Of a DNA stretch of 56,908 bases, positions 34,801-42,600 are shown in pieces (within the stretch, counting starts at the first letter, position 1; the number at the start of each line of letters is the position of its first letter). Made by a program: the position numbers and the translations under genes. Origin of the DNA: CAYVAP01 sp964343195 (GTDB lineage Bacteria > Bacteroidota > Bacteroidia > J057); NCBI GenBank assembly GCA_964343195.1, contig CAYFIR010000028.1, forward strand, positions 1 to 56,908, read 5' to 3'. The notes under the pieces were generated by a model. That model was not told where the DNA came from, searched no databases, and saw nothing but the letters and a program-made list of their open reading frames with translations.

Positions 34801-34979
34801 CCATTCGTCAGTTGACCCTTGCCGTGGAAGGCCGCAATCTGTGGATCATGCACAGCCGTGTGCCACACATCGACCCAGAAAGTAACTTCTTTGGTACCAG
34901 CCTGGTAGGCGAAGGGGTTGAATTCCAGAGTGTTCCGTCTGTTCGTTCCGTTGGATTCAACCTGCAATTGGGCTTCTAA
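31818..34979 (+). CDS. SusC/RagA-family TonB-linked outer-membrane transporter
   Basis: A 1053-aa outer-membrane transporter. The ATG at 31818 gives the signal peptide MRRLLLYVVGMLMAVGFAQA. Next comes a carboxypeptidase-D regulatory-like domain (~23-100; VSGRVTDAATGEPIEGVTVL), a TonB-box-like DEVVVTAIG, and a plug with KVAGVRVNN, GGVKILIRGASSL, PLFIVDGMPI and LKGAAATALYGARARDGAVV, all SusC hallmarks. The barrel runs to the C-terminal aromatic strand (SVGFNLQLGF). With the SusD-like lipoprotein 104 bp downstream it would form a lidded uptake complex for a glycan or peptide. No glycosidase or protease gene is nearby to indicate the substrate. Confidence 0.95.
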   Translation: MRRLLLYVVGMLMAVGFAQAQTTVSGRVTDAATGEPIEGVTVLAEGTTTGVFTDAEGQYTLRVPAATESLMFSFLNYARQTVPIAGQTTLNIALEEDFMQLDEVVVTAIGISREKKALGYAVANLENEEITKARSANFVDALAGKVAGVRVNNQSGTPGGGVKILIRGASSLSGTGQPLFIVDGMPISNSGFNGTRSDIISGGVDAGNRAIDINPDDIENLTVLKGAAATALYGARARDGAVVITTKRGSQRRGAQITLNSSIRFDNVLRLPNFQNEYATGDRNTGEYDVVNFTNGWGPKISEVQDQRFPNFLGDSVQLEAFPNNVADFYETGITLINSLSVADGDENGDFRLGYTNLNQTGTIPQSGFDRHNVSINVGRRLSEKISSRVTANYVRSSSYGRPSQGSNNPNILFINNIPRTTDLALLRNNVVDSLGNPIGLNPTSNNPFWILENNPFENNLDRIFGAGELTYSPVSWMDLTARLGTDVYRDFRRRITRKGTIGAANGNFVTDNLYSRNLNLDVLATIQENITPDINFQLILGYNLFEQESRFERWVSSDLAEDNLYSYANANQNAPSNQFINTPESRQRLIGVFGDLTLSYKDWLFLTVTGRNDWNSTLRNANIPVSEDNISYFFPSVNLSWAFTDAFDIGGKILSFGKVRANYAEVGSSVGPYRLDFTYLASPDVFTQFQAANNTFPFAGQTAFEVTGTLPEPNLVPQRQRSYEVGAELAFFEGRVNLDVTYYNQLTENQIVNLSTPPSTGFAARTVNAGSIRNSGWEAMLSLDPVRIPNGFRWNVMANFQRNVQIVEELTEGLEEFTLTSGFSGIQIKAEPGQPFGLYGGTWLRDSATGELIINPETGLRQPGDQGRLGNIYPDFTLGINNQFTYKGFLLSFLVDWRQGGTIFSSTVSSLRNAGLADETLALRDGTFIEDGVNIDADGNLVDNVTPVSNMSAFWSNYAQTSVAEASTFDATFVKLREVRFGYTFPEALLESTPIRQLTLAVEGRNLWIMHSRVPHIDPESNFFGTSLVGEGVEFQSVPSVRSVGFNLQLGF

Positions 34980-34984
34980 ATCAG

Positions 34985-35018
34985 TGGACAGGGGTCATTG
35001 AACAGTGTTCATTGTCCA
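34985..35018 (+). other. intercistronic hairpin between susC- and susD-like genes
   Basis: TGGACA (34985-34990) and TGTCCA (35013-35018) plus the GGGTCATTG / TGACCCTTGACCATTG series can form hairpins in the 104-bp gap. No T run follows. It may set different expression levels of SusC and SusD by RNA processing; inference. Confidence 0.35.
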
Positions 35019-35083
35019 GTAAAGAAGCATTGGCTACTGACCCTTGACCATTGCCCCATGAAAAATGATAAATGAAATTTGAC

Positions 35084-36517
35084 ATGAAAAAACTCACGAT
35101 ATATATGGCGGTGCTGATCCTGCTGACCGGCGCCGCAGGTTGCGAGGGGTACTTCGACATCAACGAAAACCCCAACCGCAGTACCGCAGCAGATCCGGCG
35201 TTCCTGTTTACCTACGCCATTACGGACTATGCGACCAATCGGTCGATTGACTTTGGTACCTCGGCCATTGCCTTCAGCCAGATACAGGCTCCCGGCACCT
35301 TCGGGGTATTTGTGAACCCTGCCCGGTACACCATCAGTACCAATATCAACGGCAATACCTGGAACTCTCTGTATTCCAATCAGTTGGTGAACCTTGCGGA
35401 GGGAATCCGGATTGCAGAAGAGCAGGAACCCGCCGACTTCAACGCCTCGGCTCAGTGCAAGATCGTCAGCGCGCTGAGTTACTACACCGCGACGATGATC
35501 TGGGAGGATGTGCCGTTCTCAGAGGCTTTGCAGCCTTCAGAGTTTCCGCAGCCGAACTTCGACTCCCAGAAAGATGTCCTCGAAAGCATTATCGCCTTGC
35601 TGGACGAAGCCATCGCCCAGATCGACGTGGCGTCTCCACAGGGCATCGGGTCCAATGACCTGATCTATGAAGGCGACATGAGCAAGTGGGTTCGCCTGGC
35701 GAATTCACTGAAGTTCCGGATCCTGATGGTCATGGCCGATGCCGATCCCAGCAAGGAGGAGCAAATCCGGGCCATGCTCGCCAATGCTGACATGGTCAGC
35801 AGCCTGGATGATAATGCCCTCTTCCCCTTCCAGAACCAGTCGGGTAACTACAACCCCATCTGGCGAATCCTGGATACTTATACGGGTCGCGACAACCAGT
35901 GCTACTTTGCCAGCGAGGCGACGGTCAACCTGATGAAGGAGCTGGATGATCCCCGAATCGATGTGTACTTCACCCCAGGCCCTGCCGCTGATAGCCTGAT
36001 CGGAGTCGCTCCTGGAGGAGCCGGTAGCATCTCCACGAGTGCACGTATGAGCTGGAGCGCTGGCGACGAAGGGATAGTCCGTCCCGGCCAGCCCGAAATC
36101 TTCTTCACCTACGCCGAGCAGTTACTATTGGAAGCCGAGGCCACCCTGCGGTTTGAAGGAGACGCAGCCGGAGCCGATCAGCTCTACCGCGATGGCATCA
36201 CCGCTTCTATGACCTACTATGGACTGGAGGCAGAGACCATCGAGGCTTATCTGGCTACCCTGGCTGATCTGGCTACCCTTTCCGAAGCTGACGCACTGGA
36301 GGCCATTGCCCAGCAGCAGTGGATTGACTTCATCGAGCGTCCGCTTGAGGCCTGGACTAACTGGCGCCGTACAGAAGTTCCTGCTTTGGAGCTGCCATTC
36401 AATGCTCCGACCACCGACATCATCCGTCGCTTCCGCTACCCTACCAACGAGGCCAACGCCAATACGAACACGCCAACGCAAAAGCAACTGGACGACAAGA
36501 TGTGGTTTGACTTGTAG
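35084..36517 (+). CDS. SusD/RagB-family nutrient-binding lipoprotein
   Basis: A 477-aa surface lipoprotein. Start at the ATG at 35084 (MKKLTIYMAVLILLTGAAGC), lipobox TGAAGC, with an Asn/Asp-rich mature N-terminus (FDINENPNRS) typical of the SusD-like_2 group, where a DINxNPN motif is common. The body is a TPR-like helical scaffold: SALSYYTATMIWEDVPFSEA, KWVRLANSLKFRILM and EQLLLEAEATLRF are standard SusD segments. The C-terminal RRFRYPTNEANANT fits the family end. It caps the SusC-like barrel and binds the incoming substrate. Confidence 0.93.
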   Translation: MKKLTIYMAVLILLTGAAGCEGYFDINENPNRSTAADPAFLFTYAITDYATNRSIDFGTSAIAFSQIQAPGTFGVFVNPARYTISTNINGNTWNSLYSNQLVNLAEGIRIAEEQEPADFNASAQCKIVSALSYYTATMIWEDVPFSEALQPSEFPQPNFDSQKDVLESIIALLDEAIAQIDVASPQGIGSNDLIYEGDMSKWVRLANSLKFRILMVMADADPSKEEQIRAMLANADMVSSLDDNALFPFQNQSGNYNPIWRILDTYTGRDNQCYFASEATVNLMKELDDPRIDVYFTPGPAADSLIGVAPGGAGSISTSARMSWSAGDEGIVRPGQPEIFFTYAEQLLLEAEATLRFEGDAAGADQLYRDGITASMTYYGLEAETIEAYLATLADLATLSEADALEAIAQQQWIDFIERPLEAWTNWRRTEVPALELPFNAPTTDIIRRFRYPTNEANANTNTPTQKQLDDKMWFDL

Positions 36518-36527
36518 GGGGAAGGAT

Positions 36528-36615
36528 TCGTGATTCGTAATCAAAGAATGGGGCTTTCTGCCTTCTACACGAACAACCCTACTGAATATCAGACGATTGC
36601 ATGAATCACGATGCG
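36528..36615. repeat. short inverted repeat of the ATTCGTGATTC type
   Basis: ATTCGTGATTCGTAATC at ~36528 and ATGAATCACGATGCG at ~36601 are partly reverse-complementary, in the gap between the SusD-like gene and the next lipoprotein gene. Similar ATTCGTAATTCG motifs flank 47560-47650. Confidence 0.4.
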
Positions 36616-36669
36616 TTATGCACGGAGTTTTCTTCCCTTTCAAAAACTCACTCAATCAACAATTCAAAA

Positions 36670-37134
36670 ATGAAACATAGCATCCTCATATTGCTCGCAG
36701 CAGTTTTGCTGGCGCTGACAGCTTGCGAGCAGGGGCCTTTCGAAGACCCTAATCTACAGTTTGAGAACACCTACCCGGCCTTCGTACGCTTTGACGATGA
36801 TGCCGCAGTAGAGACCTCGATCACCGACTCCACCGGCAACAGCGTGACGCTAGGGCTGGAGTTGCCTGCACAGGTTTATCCCGATACGGAGGTCACTTAC
36901 GAAGTTACCGGAGCCTTTACGGCAAATGGGAAAGCCGTTATCGATGCTGGACTGATCGAGGGGGAAATCGTCCTCGACATCCCACAAAGCGCTACGCTGG
37001 ATGGAGATACCCTGGGTACGGCGACCATTACCCTGATCTCGGCCAACAATGAGGTCGTGATCGGACGTGGCACCAACGCCCTGGGCGATGAGATCGACCC
37101 GGTTTCGCGCGAGATTATTATCGCGAAGAATTGA
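36670..37134 (+). CDS. small lipoprotein of the SusCD operon, Calx-beta-like
   Basis: A 154-aa lipoprotein: signal MKHSILILLAAVLLALTAC, lipobox LTAC, then Glu-Gln and a beta-rich mature part (YPAFVRFDDDAAVETSITDS, VTLGLELPAQVYPDTEVTYE, LGTATITLISANNEVVIGRG) resembling a Calx-beta or Ig-like sandwich. An upstream ATG extension is rejected. It follows the SusD-like gene by ~150 bp and precedes a strong terminator, so it is probably the third gene of the transport operon, perhaps an accessory substrate-binding surface protein like SusE/F. Family not firmly identified. Confidence 0.7.
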   Translation: MKHSILILLAAVLLALTACEQGPFEDPNLQFENTYPAFVRFDDDAAVETSITDSTGNSVTLGLELPAQVYPDTEVTYEVTGAFTANGKAVIDAGLIEGEIVLDIPQSATLDGDTLGTATITLISANNEVVIGRGTNALGDEIDPVSREIIIAKN

Positions 37135-37154
37135 TTCAATCTATGCAATGAGAC

Positions 37155-37187
37155 AAGCCGGTGGAGGAGACTTCACCGGCTTTTTTT
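37155..37187 (+). terminator. terminator of the SusCD operon
   Basis: AAGCCGGTG...CACCGGCTT stem with an 8-9-nt loop and a run of seven T, 20 bp after the stop codon. Confidence 0.9.
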
Positions 37188-37194
37188 ATGGTCT

Positions 37195-38163
37195 CTATCC
37201 GTCAGCCTTCTGATGTAAAGCAAGCTCCACTATCAAGGGCCGGTGATCAGAGCCAAGAATAGGACCGAGTTCCCGTCTCAGGACCTTTACAGAAGGGCTC
37301 ACCAAACAGTGGTCGATGGGCAGCCCCCAGATTCCGAGGCTTACCGGCCAGCTGGGCTGTCGCCCGATTCCCTTCCTCGAATCCTGTAGGTTTAGTCGGG
37401 ACTGCATGTGACGGAGCGCCGGGTGATGGGTAGTAATGTTATAATCGCCCACCATGACTAAAGGAGAGGCCTGGTCTGCCAATAGCTTGCCCAGTGCTTC
37501 GAGCTGCTCATCACGCCGCTGTTGCTTGTGTATCCGGGTCGGTGCCAAAGGATGCATTCCCACTATGCGGATCACCTGCTCGTTGAAGTTCACTTCGGAG
37601 TAGGCCACGGGAGAGGAGCTATTGCCTGGCCAAATCCAACTGGCACTATCCAATGGATATTTGCTCAGGAGTGCCATTCCATTGTACTCGGGATCTGGCA
37701 AAACCATCCGATGTGGGTATTGATTTATCAGCGGATTCAGCATTTCAGCCCAGACTGGAGTCAATTCGAGTAAAACCATTACATCGGCCTGCTCCTGTTC
37801 CAGGTAGTGCTGAACTTCCTCGTATTGCTGATTCGTCCAGAGCAGGTTAAATGAAACCAGCTTCAGGGATTCATTCTCCTGAGACGCCTGCCATCTCTCG
37901 GAAGGGTTATCCCAGTAAACGGGAGCTACCTGCAGCAGATTGAATAACATCGAGACCAATCCCAGTTTCCACATCAGACTCCTCCTCATGCCCCATAAGC
38001 TCCAGAGGCAAAAGAATAATCCCCAGGATAAATGAAACCGAAAGTGGGTGAGGAGTCCCAAAAGGGGAAAAGAATTTGCCAGTGACCCAAGGCCAGTAAC
38101 GGCTACCAGGCAACATAGCAGCAGAAGGGGTATTTGGAAAGAAAATGTTTTGGTGTCAGGCAT
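37195..38163 (-). CDS. membrane-anchored endonuclease/exonuclease/phosphatase-family protein
   Basis: A 322-aa protein with three N-terminal hydrophobic segments (~8-90) and an EEP catalytic domain facing out (~98-318). Motifs: LVSFNLLWTN, metal-binding Glu in LLELTP, HPLAPT, GDYNITTHHPAL, and the terminal SDHRPLIVEL with LPIDHCLV. The family includes nucleases and lipid phosphatases; this membrane architecture is common in bacteria (YafD-like) with no settled substrate. Convergent with the SusCD operon across the terminator at 37155. Confidence 0.85.
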   Translation of the reverse strand: MPDTKTFSFQIPLLLLCCLVAVTGLGSLANSFPLLGLLTHFRFHLSWGLFFCLWSLWGMRRSLMWKLGLVSMLFNLLQVAPVYWDNPSERWQASQENESLKLVSFNLLWTNQQYEEVQHYLEQEQADVMVLLELTPVWAEMLNPLINQYPHRMVLPDPEYNGMALLSKYPLDSASWIWPGNSSSPVAYSEVNFNEQVIRIVGMHPLAPTRIHKQQRRDEQLEALGKLLADQASPLVMVGDYNITTHHPALRHMQSRLNLQDSRKGIGRQPSWPVSLGIWGLPIDHCLVSPSVKVLRRELGPILGSDHRPLIVELALHQKADG

Positions 38164-38336
38164 GCTGTGTACTGAATAAACCGCCGCAATCTAGCTTCAG
38201 TATCTCTGAATGCCCATCAAGCATTTGCCCATTTCCTACCCGGTATCGAAATATGTAAGATTTCGTTTCAAGTTGCCTTTCTCAGACAATTGAATCCACA
38301 GGTGATGCCTTCCATCAATTGCACAGAAAGAGGCGT

Positions 38337-38807
38337 TTATTCGCCTCTGGCCGCAAACTGCTGTATGACCTTGAGGGCTTCCCCGATATGGCCCTGAATA
38401 TTGGTCTGCGAGGAAAAGTGATGGCGGATAAAGCCTTCTCCATCCAGCACAAAGGTCTCCCTACCCGGTATCAGCCCAAACAATGACTTCTTAACCCCAT
38501 AAGCTTTCGCGACCTTGTTTCGCGGGTCTGATAGCAACTGAAAAGAAAGACGGCGGTTTTCTGCGAAGCTCTTGTGCGACGCTACCGAGTCGGAACTGAT
38601 GCCGATGACTTCTGCTCCACTGTCTTTAAACTCCTCATACTGATCGCGAAAGGCGCAGGCTTCAGCGGTACAGCCGGGGGTCTCATCTTTGGGATAGAAA
38701 TAAACCACCAGGGGTTTTCCTTTGTACTGTTCCAAGGTGACTGTCTCGTTGTTCTGGTTCAATAATTCAAAGGCGGGCGCTTGAGTGCCAATGGATAGTG
38801 CAGGCAT
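38337..38807 (-). CDS. bcp: thioredoxin-dependent thiol peroxidase (Bcp/PrxQ)
   Basis: A 156-aa peroxiredoxin reducing hydroperoxides. Peroxidatic Cys46 in DETPGCTAEACAF with the resolving Cys51 five residues on, the PrxQ arrangement. The peroxidase Thr (TPGCT) and downstream Arg are present. Cytosolic, no signal peptide. Length is typical of Bcp. It lies alone on the minus strand, divergent from the T9SS protein at 38907. Confidence 0.95.
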   Translation of the reverse strand: MPALSIGTQAPAFELLNQNNETVTLEQYKGKPLVVYFYPKDETPGCTAEACAFRDQYEEFKDSGAEVIGISSDSVASHKSFAENRRLSFQLLSDPRNKVAKAYGVKKSLFGLIPGRETFVLDGEGFIRHHFSSQTNIQGHIGEALKVIQQFAARGE

Positions 38808-38906
38808 AATTGCAATATTTTATTCAATGCATCGTAGGGAATAGATGTCTGTCTTTGGCTAAATTAGGCAGATTCTAATTCTTTACCTTGACCCAACTTA
38901 ACCCTT

Positions 38907-39725
38907 ATGACGACTAAACAACTCAAGTATTTTGCCTTTGTTCTGCTGATGCTGGGCATGGCGATAAACACGACTCATGCCCAGATCTGCGAGCCCGATA
39001 CCACCCTTGATTCACTGGGTGTATTTCCTTCCATTCCGCCTGCCGCTACGGTAGGACAACCCTACAACCAGACCCTCAATGCTGCCATCCCCAAGGAGCT
39101 CACCATTCCGTTTCAGGGGGGAAATATCACCCTGGATATCTGTAGTGCAGAGATCACCGGCACCGAAATCCTGGGGGGCAACTCTGCCAGCAGCGACACC
39201 TCTCTGGCCAATATCGGAGTGACCTTCGACTGCAATGTGCCAGACTGCATCATCGACATAGACCACTCGCAGAGCAATCCCTTCGCGTTTGCCTGCATCG
39301 TGGTAGAAGGCACCCCGACGGCCACAGTGGACAGCATCAAGGTGCTGCTCAAGGCAGGGCTGGGCGGCTACAACGAAACCACCGATGTCTGCGCTGTCAA
39401 CCTGCAATTTGATACCAGTCTCGTGGTCGGCCTGGTGATCCAGGCGGATTCTTCAACCACAGGCATCACAGCATCTCAACAGGCAGATTTCACCTGGCAC
39501 TACGATGCCCAGCAGAGCCAGTTGACCCTGAATCGCCAGGCGACTGCCACTACTGCCCAGGCGAGTGTGATGAACCTCCAGGGACAGGAGTTGATCAGAC
39601 GTGACCTGGAGATGGGAACCAGCCAGTGGCGATTTTCTACAGCGGACTGGCCCAGCGGCATTTATCTGATGAGATTACGAGACCAAAACGGAGCAATACA
39701 AACACGTAAAATCCGGGTGCAGTAA
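38907..39725 (+). CDS. T9SS-exported protein of unknown function
   Basis: A 272-aa secreted protein: signal peptide ending NTTHAQ, a beta-rich middle domain (~25-180) with six cysteines, and a T9SS type A sorting domain (~190-272; SVMNLQGQELIRRDLEMG, IYLMRLRDQNGAIQTRKIRV). The middle part (FPSIPPAATVGQPYNQTLNA) recalls Ig-like cell-surface domains found in Saprospiria, but I cannot name a family. Divergent from bcp. Confidence 0.75.
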   Translation: MTTKQLKYFAFVLLMLGMAINTTHAQICEPDTTLDSLGVFPSIPPAATVGQPYNQTLNAAIPKELTIPFQGGNITLDICSAEITGTEILGGNSASSDTSLANIGVTFDCNVPDCIIDIDHSQSNPFAFACIVVEGTPTATVDSIKVLLKAGLGGYNETTDVCAVNLQFDTSLVVGLVIQADSSTTGITASQQADFTWHYDAQQSQLTLNRQATATTAQASVMNLQGQELIRRDLEMGTSQWRFSTADWPSGIYLMRLRDQNGAIQTRKIRVQ

Positions 39726-39804
39726 GCCTTGGATCGGGATAAGCATGCAAGGGGAAATGGAGCGTAATTTTTTCCAGCAACTCTCTCCTTGCTACTTTCA
39801 ATTT

Positions 39805-39845
39805 CAACAAACGCTTCTGGCCAATTTCGCCGGGGGCGTTTGTTG
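39805..39845 (+). terminator. hairpin after the T9SS protein gene
   Basis: CAACAAACGC (39805-39814) pairs with GCGTTTGTTG (39836-39845) with a further GGC/GCC inside; no T run, so termination is not certain. Confidence 0.55.
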
Positions 39846-39924
39846 GATTATGGGAGAAGTAAACGCCACTGCATTAGGGATGTTTTTCTGATTGGTTGAT
39901 GTGAGAGGCTATTCCAGTTCTCCC

Positions 39925-40162
39925 CTGGACTTTATCCAAAATATTGGTGCGTTTCCAATTGCGAGGTCGCCTCCCCGTTTCACGGGATCGCGGATCAGCG
40001 GGACTTACTTCTTTTTTAGGTCCGCCGGTTGATCTTTAATATGCTACCTCTGAAAGTGTTATGCCGCCTTCAGCGGGACCCCTGATATTGATTTATGCAA
40101 AAGAACGGTTTCCAAGCTTCGGGAAAAGACCTTCCTTTTCAAAAAGGATGGATAAAGTCCTA
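39925..40162. mobile_element. MITE-like element, copy 2
   Basis: Left end CTGGACTTTATCCA (39925-39938) is identical to copy 1; right end TGGATAAAGTCC (40149-40160) matches 12 of 14 bases. The interior shares TTTCCAATTGC, GTCGCCT and CAGCGGGAC..TACTT with copy 1, plus a second GCCTTCAGCGGGACC at ~40070. About 238 bp, no coding capacity. Similar CTCCCC lies on both sides, possibly a target duplication but not exactly placed. Confidence 0.6.
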
Positions 40163-40275
40163 CTCCCCCATACTTTGGGAATCCGTGCCCAGTCCTCAAA
40201 CTGTTCTCTTTTTCGATAGTTAATATTCCAGAATTACAATCTGCTTATTCTAAGGAACTGGCGAATACTCATCCC

Positions 40276-41556
40276 ATGAAAAATTTTGTTCTATCTGTTG
40301 CTCTGGTCACATTGCTATTCAACCTCCTCCCTGCTCAGGGTCTCAGGCTCTACGGCCTGGTCAACTCAGCCCCTGGTACCGGAGCTTTCGAACTGGTACA
40401 GGTAAACCCCTTTACCGCTGATACCACTTCGCTATATCTCATCGATCAGTCTCGATCCATTGGTGTGGGCAGTTCTACCTACGACCACCAGAACCGCCGC
40501 TACATTTTTTGGGGAGGAGACCAGCAGGGCAACAAGCGATATTTCGCCGCTGCTGTGGACAGTGCCTCCTACATTGCCCCTACTGTGCAGGGCCGTCCAC
40601 CAATTGAACTACAATATGACCTGCAAGAGGATGTAACCTATGGCCTGCTCTGGGACGAGAACACCAGTACAGAATACCTGGTCAAGGTCGATCTGCAAAC
40701 CGGAATGCCCTACGACAGCCTGATGTTACCTGGCGTTCAGGCCATCAGCCTGTTTTCTTCGGGACTCAACTCCAACCTCCATCGCTATGTATTTGTCGGC
40801 TATGACTCAAACTGGACCAAGCGCCTGTATTATGTCAATACCCTAACGGGGCAAATCATTGCTCAGCCGGCTTTGCCGAGAGGCCAATACTACCGCGCCC
40901 TCCAGTTTGATCTCAACACCAACACCCTCTACGGCATGCTGTCCAAAAACGACAGCTCCGTCACACAGGTTGTTGCCAACCAGACCCGATACCTCAACGA
41001 AACCTTCCTGGTCACGGTAGATACCCTCACCGGGCAATACACCCTGGTAGATAGTGTGCCGATTCTGTCGGGATTCCAGACGGGTATCGCGGGAGGCTCC
41101 ATCGACTTCGATCAGCTTTCCCGCACGTTCATACTGGTTGCTCAGGATGATACGTCAGACTTCAGGCTAATGCTCATCAATGTCGATTCGGCCCAGGTAT
41201 ATTCCGATGTCCCATTTCCCAACTTCGTCTATGAGCTGGAATGCGACAATCAGGTATTTGCGCGGCGGGCCTATCGGGGAAATACCACCAACCTGTCTAT
41301 CACCACGGCAAATCCCATGACAGTCTATCCCAACCCTAGCAGGGGACGGTTTGAAGTGAGCTTGCCATCATCCATTGTAGCAGATCGCCTTCAGGTGCTG
41401 GACGCTACCGGACGAGAAGTATATCAGGAAAAAATACGGCGCTCTGACGTCACCAGGTCACTAGACCTGAGCTTTTTGCCAGGTGGAGTCTATCACATAG
41501 TGGTGCAGGAACAGAATGGCAGGAAATGGGATGCTTCCATTATGCTAACCGAATAA
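40276..41556 (+). CDS. T9SS-exported propeller-like protein
   Basis: A 426-aa secreted protein: signal peptide (MKNFVLSVALVTLLFNLLPA), then ~320 residues with recurring strands such as FELVQVNPFTADTTSLYLI, TYGLLWDENTSTEYLVKVDL and LYGMLSKNDSSVT, which look like propeller blades, and a T9SS type A sorting domain (TVYPNPSRGRFEVSLPSS ... GGVYHIVVQEQNG). Role unknown. Convergent with the barrel-like gene at 41562, only 5 bp between stops. Confidence 0.75.
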   Translation: MKNFVLSVALVTLLFNLLPAQGLRLYGLVNSAPGTGAFELVQVNPFTADTTSLYLIDQSRSIGVGSSTYDHQNRRYIFWGGDQQGNKRYFAAAVDSASYIAPTVQGRPPIELQYDLQEDVTYGLLWDENTSTEYLVKVDLQTGMPYDSLMLPGVQAISLFSSGLNSNLHRYVFVGYDSNWTKRLYYVNTLTGQIIAQPALPRGQYYRALQFDLNTNTLYGMLSKNDSSVTQVVANQTRYLNETFLVTVDTLTGQYTLVDSVPILSGFQTGIAGGSIDFDQLSRTFILVAQDDTSDFRLMLINVDSAQVYSDVPFPNFVYELECDNQVFARRAYRGNTTNLSITTANPMTVYPNPSRGRFEVSLPSSIVADRLQVLDATGREVYQEKIRRSDVTRSLDLSFLPGGVYHIVVQEQNGRKWDASIMLTE

Positions 41557-41561
41557 TAACC

Positions 41562-42212
41562 CTATTCAAATCTGATCCCTACCCCAGCCTTCACAGTCCA
41601 GTAATTTCGCCAGGGATATTCCCAATGGTGATCCAGGTTAACGGAGGGTTCCGATTCCCCGATGAAATCGACTTCCCGATTGTGTTGGATGGAAATCCAC
41701 TCAATGGGCAATTCGACATTGAAGAAAACCCGATCCCCAAGGTCCCAAATGAAACCCGGCCCCATCCGAAAAGTTCCCTGCACCGAGCTGGACCTTCGAT
41801 CCCGGCTGAGATCATTGGGAGAGGGTTTTCGTCGGGTTACGTTGTACCCCAATTGGATTCCCGACCCTAGGTAAAACCGGGTTCCTACTCCCGCAAATAT
41901 CATGAGGTCATACTGATAGGCCCCTCCAAAGGCCAGTCCCCAGCCTAGCTCTTCCCCGGGAACCCTCCCATGGTAGAAGGAAGGAAGCAGCATTTCCAGC
42001 CGGTGTTGATCTTCACCCGAGGTTTCCCATATGAGGGTAGCAGTCGGATCATGAAGGTAGTTCAGGAGCCCAGTCTGGGCGACATTGGTATCACGACTTA
42101 CCCGTTGATACCGGTAATTCATGGCCACCTGGGTTCGGGAAAGGCTGGTTTGTGAATAAGTGTCAATGGGAAAGGCAAGTAATGCCAGAAGAAAAAGATA
42201 GAGATGTCGCAT
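41562..42212 (-). CDS. outer-membrane barrel-like protein (paralogue A)
   Basis: A 216-aa exported protein: signal peptide (MRHLYLFLLALLAFPIDTYS), then alternating strands with aromatic ends (WGLAFGGAYQYDLMIFAGVG, FFNVELPIEWISI) and a C-terminal strand VKAGVGIRFE. It aligns with the protein at 42597 in the second half: GPGFIWDLGDRVFFNVELPI versus PGVMYDLSDRYFLDFSMPI, and both end in GxGIRF. Probably a small outer-membrane beta-barrel; family not named. Convergent with the gene at 40276. Confidence 0.7.
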   Translation of the reverse strand: MRHLYLFLLALLAFPIDTYSQTSLSRTQVAMNYRYQRVSRDTNVAQTGLLNYLHDPTATLIWETSGEDQHRLEMLLPSFYHGRVPGEELGWGLAFGGAYQYDLMIFAGVGTRFYLGSGIQLGYNVTRRKPSPNDLSRDRRSSSVQGTFRMGPGFIWDLGDRVFFNVELPIEWISIQHNREVDFIGESEPSVNLDHHWEYPWRNYWTVKAGVGIRFE

Positions 42213-42596
42213 AGGGTTGAGTTAGAAGAGCATTGGGTACTTCGGACTCGGGGAAATGGGGAAAACGTCCTATCTCACTTCAGCCTATGCTACGCAGTAT
42301 AGTTCAGCTTGTTGTCATTTTCGGAGGCCAAAATTAAAATTTATCGTAGAATATGCAGAGTCCGATTCCGAGCATAAAAAATCCGCAGAGAAACCCAGGG
42401 AGTCTCTCTGCGGGTCATGCTATTTCTTTCCACTCCTAGTGCTCTGTCAAATCCGCAATGATGGGTGATCGCTGCATCTTTTTCCGCATCTCTTCGTTGA
42501 AAAATGCCTCGTTTGGCTCGCCAAACTCGGATTTTCCGCCTTGATCTGCGAAAAAATCTGCGACCGCTTACCCATCATTTTTCACTTGACAAAGCA
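42213..42596. other. intergenic region between the barrel paralogues
   Basis: 384 bp, no gene. Holds the minus-strand terminator at 42375-42413 and most of the inverted-repeat element at 42436-42600. Confidence 0.6.
42375..42413 (-). terminator. terminator of barrel paralogue B
   Basis: CCGCAGAGA (42383-42391) pairs with TCTCTGCGG (42405-42413); on the minus strand a T run follows (42375-42381). It is separated from its gene by the 165-bp element. Confidence 0.85.
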
Positions 42597-42600
42597 CTAG
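42436..42600. mobile_element. 165-bp inverted-repeat element in a CTAG site
   Basis: Outer ends CTAGTGCTcTGTCAA (42436-42450) and TTGACAAAGCACTAG (42586-42600) are reverse complements with one mismatch. Pairing continues inward through AATGATGGGT / ACCCATCATT and TTTTTCCGCA / TGCGAAAAAA. The tips are CTAG on both sides, so CTAG may be a duplicated target site around a TGCT...AGCA core. No coding capacity. The minus-strand gene's stop codon TAG (42597-42599) lies in the right-hand CTAG. Confidence 0.7.

Larger units (their letters stand above)
39726..40275. other. intergenic region with terminator and repeat element
   Basis: 550 bp without a gene. It contains a hairpin at 39805-39845 and the second copy of a terminal-inverted-repeat element at 39925-40162. 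Confidence 0.6.

Noticed and set aside
38337..42212. Repeat elements and bcp region as a genomic island
   Set aside because: Gene content and base use resemble the rest of the window, and no integrase, tRNA or direct-repeat boundary is seen.
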